The translations under genes and the position numbers were made by a program. Shown piece after piece: positions 5,223 to 5,236 of a stretch of DNA of 5,236 bases. The notes under the pieces were generated by a model that made no database searches, had not been told where the DNA came from, and saw only the letters and a list, made by a program, of their open reading frames with translations. How positions within the stretch are numbered: position 1 is the first letter of the stretch; every line of letters begins with the position of its first letter. Source of the stretch: Candidatus Zixiibacteriota bacterium (GTDB lineage Bacteria > Zixibacteria > MSB-5A5 > GN15 > JAAZOE01); the NCBI GenBank assembly GCA_028700875.1, contig JAQVRW010000233.1, positions 1 to 5,236 of the forward strand, given 5' to 3'.

Positions 5223-5236
5223 GAGGGGCGGACACC

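Larger units (their letters stand above)
5025..5236. other. Non-coding region after alr, rich in inverted repeats
   Basis: The 212 bases from the alr stop to the window end contain no credible gene on either strand. They hold two separate structured elements: an inverted pair of palindromic units (5050-5113) and a nested set of inverted repeats (5126-5222). I saw no promoter or start of a following gene. Confidence 0.7.

Overview
The window carries five protein genes in two divergent groups from a bacterial chromosome with fairly GC-rich genes. Four have clear or fairly clear family assignments, and one (nnrE) runs off the left edge. The gene types and the good Shine-Dalgarno sites before lon and the two ferritin-like genes indicate a bacterium. 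The rubrerythrin-type proteins hint at an anaerobe, microaerophile or oxygen-exposed sediment organism. I cannot fix the phylum from the sequence alone.

Left half, minus strand. A full-length ATP-dependent Lon protease (2756 to 408, GTG start) is followed after only 5 nt by the start of an NAD(P)H-hydrate epimerase (402 leftward, cut by the window edge). The two probably form one transcript pairing protein quality control with repair of damaged nicotinamide cofactors. The lon leader has a plausible sigma70-type promoter and a perfect 9-bp GC hairpin lying 2 nt upstream of the Shine-Dalgarno.

Centre (2757-3088) is a divergent intergenic region. It holds the lon promoter and hairpin, two perfect short palindromes, a 9-bp direct repeat and a perfect TTGACA -35 box for the rightward genes.

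Right half, plus strand. Two small cysteine-free ferritin/rubrerythrin-like genes come first. One encodes only 68 residues, that is one helix pair. The other encodes 160 residues, a full four-helix bundle. The small protein aligns without gaps to the N-terminal half of the large one, with all diiron-ligand positions in register. After a 71-nt gap containing a 7-bp hairpin comes an alanine racemase (PLP-dependent, D-alanine supply for peptidoglycan) with an unusual start region and several substitutions in conserved motifs.

Right end (5025-5236) has no gene. It holds a REPIN-like pair of inverted GTAG-palindrome units (5050-5113), then a second, unrelated set of nested inverted repeats (5126-5222) that could fold into a branched structure. 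The most notable items are the half-size ferritin-like protein beside its full-size relative, and these two structured elements after alr.
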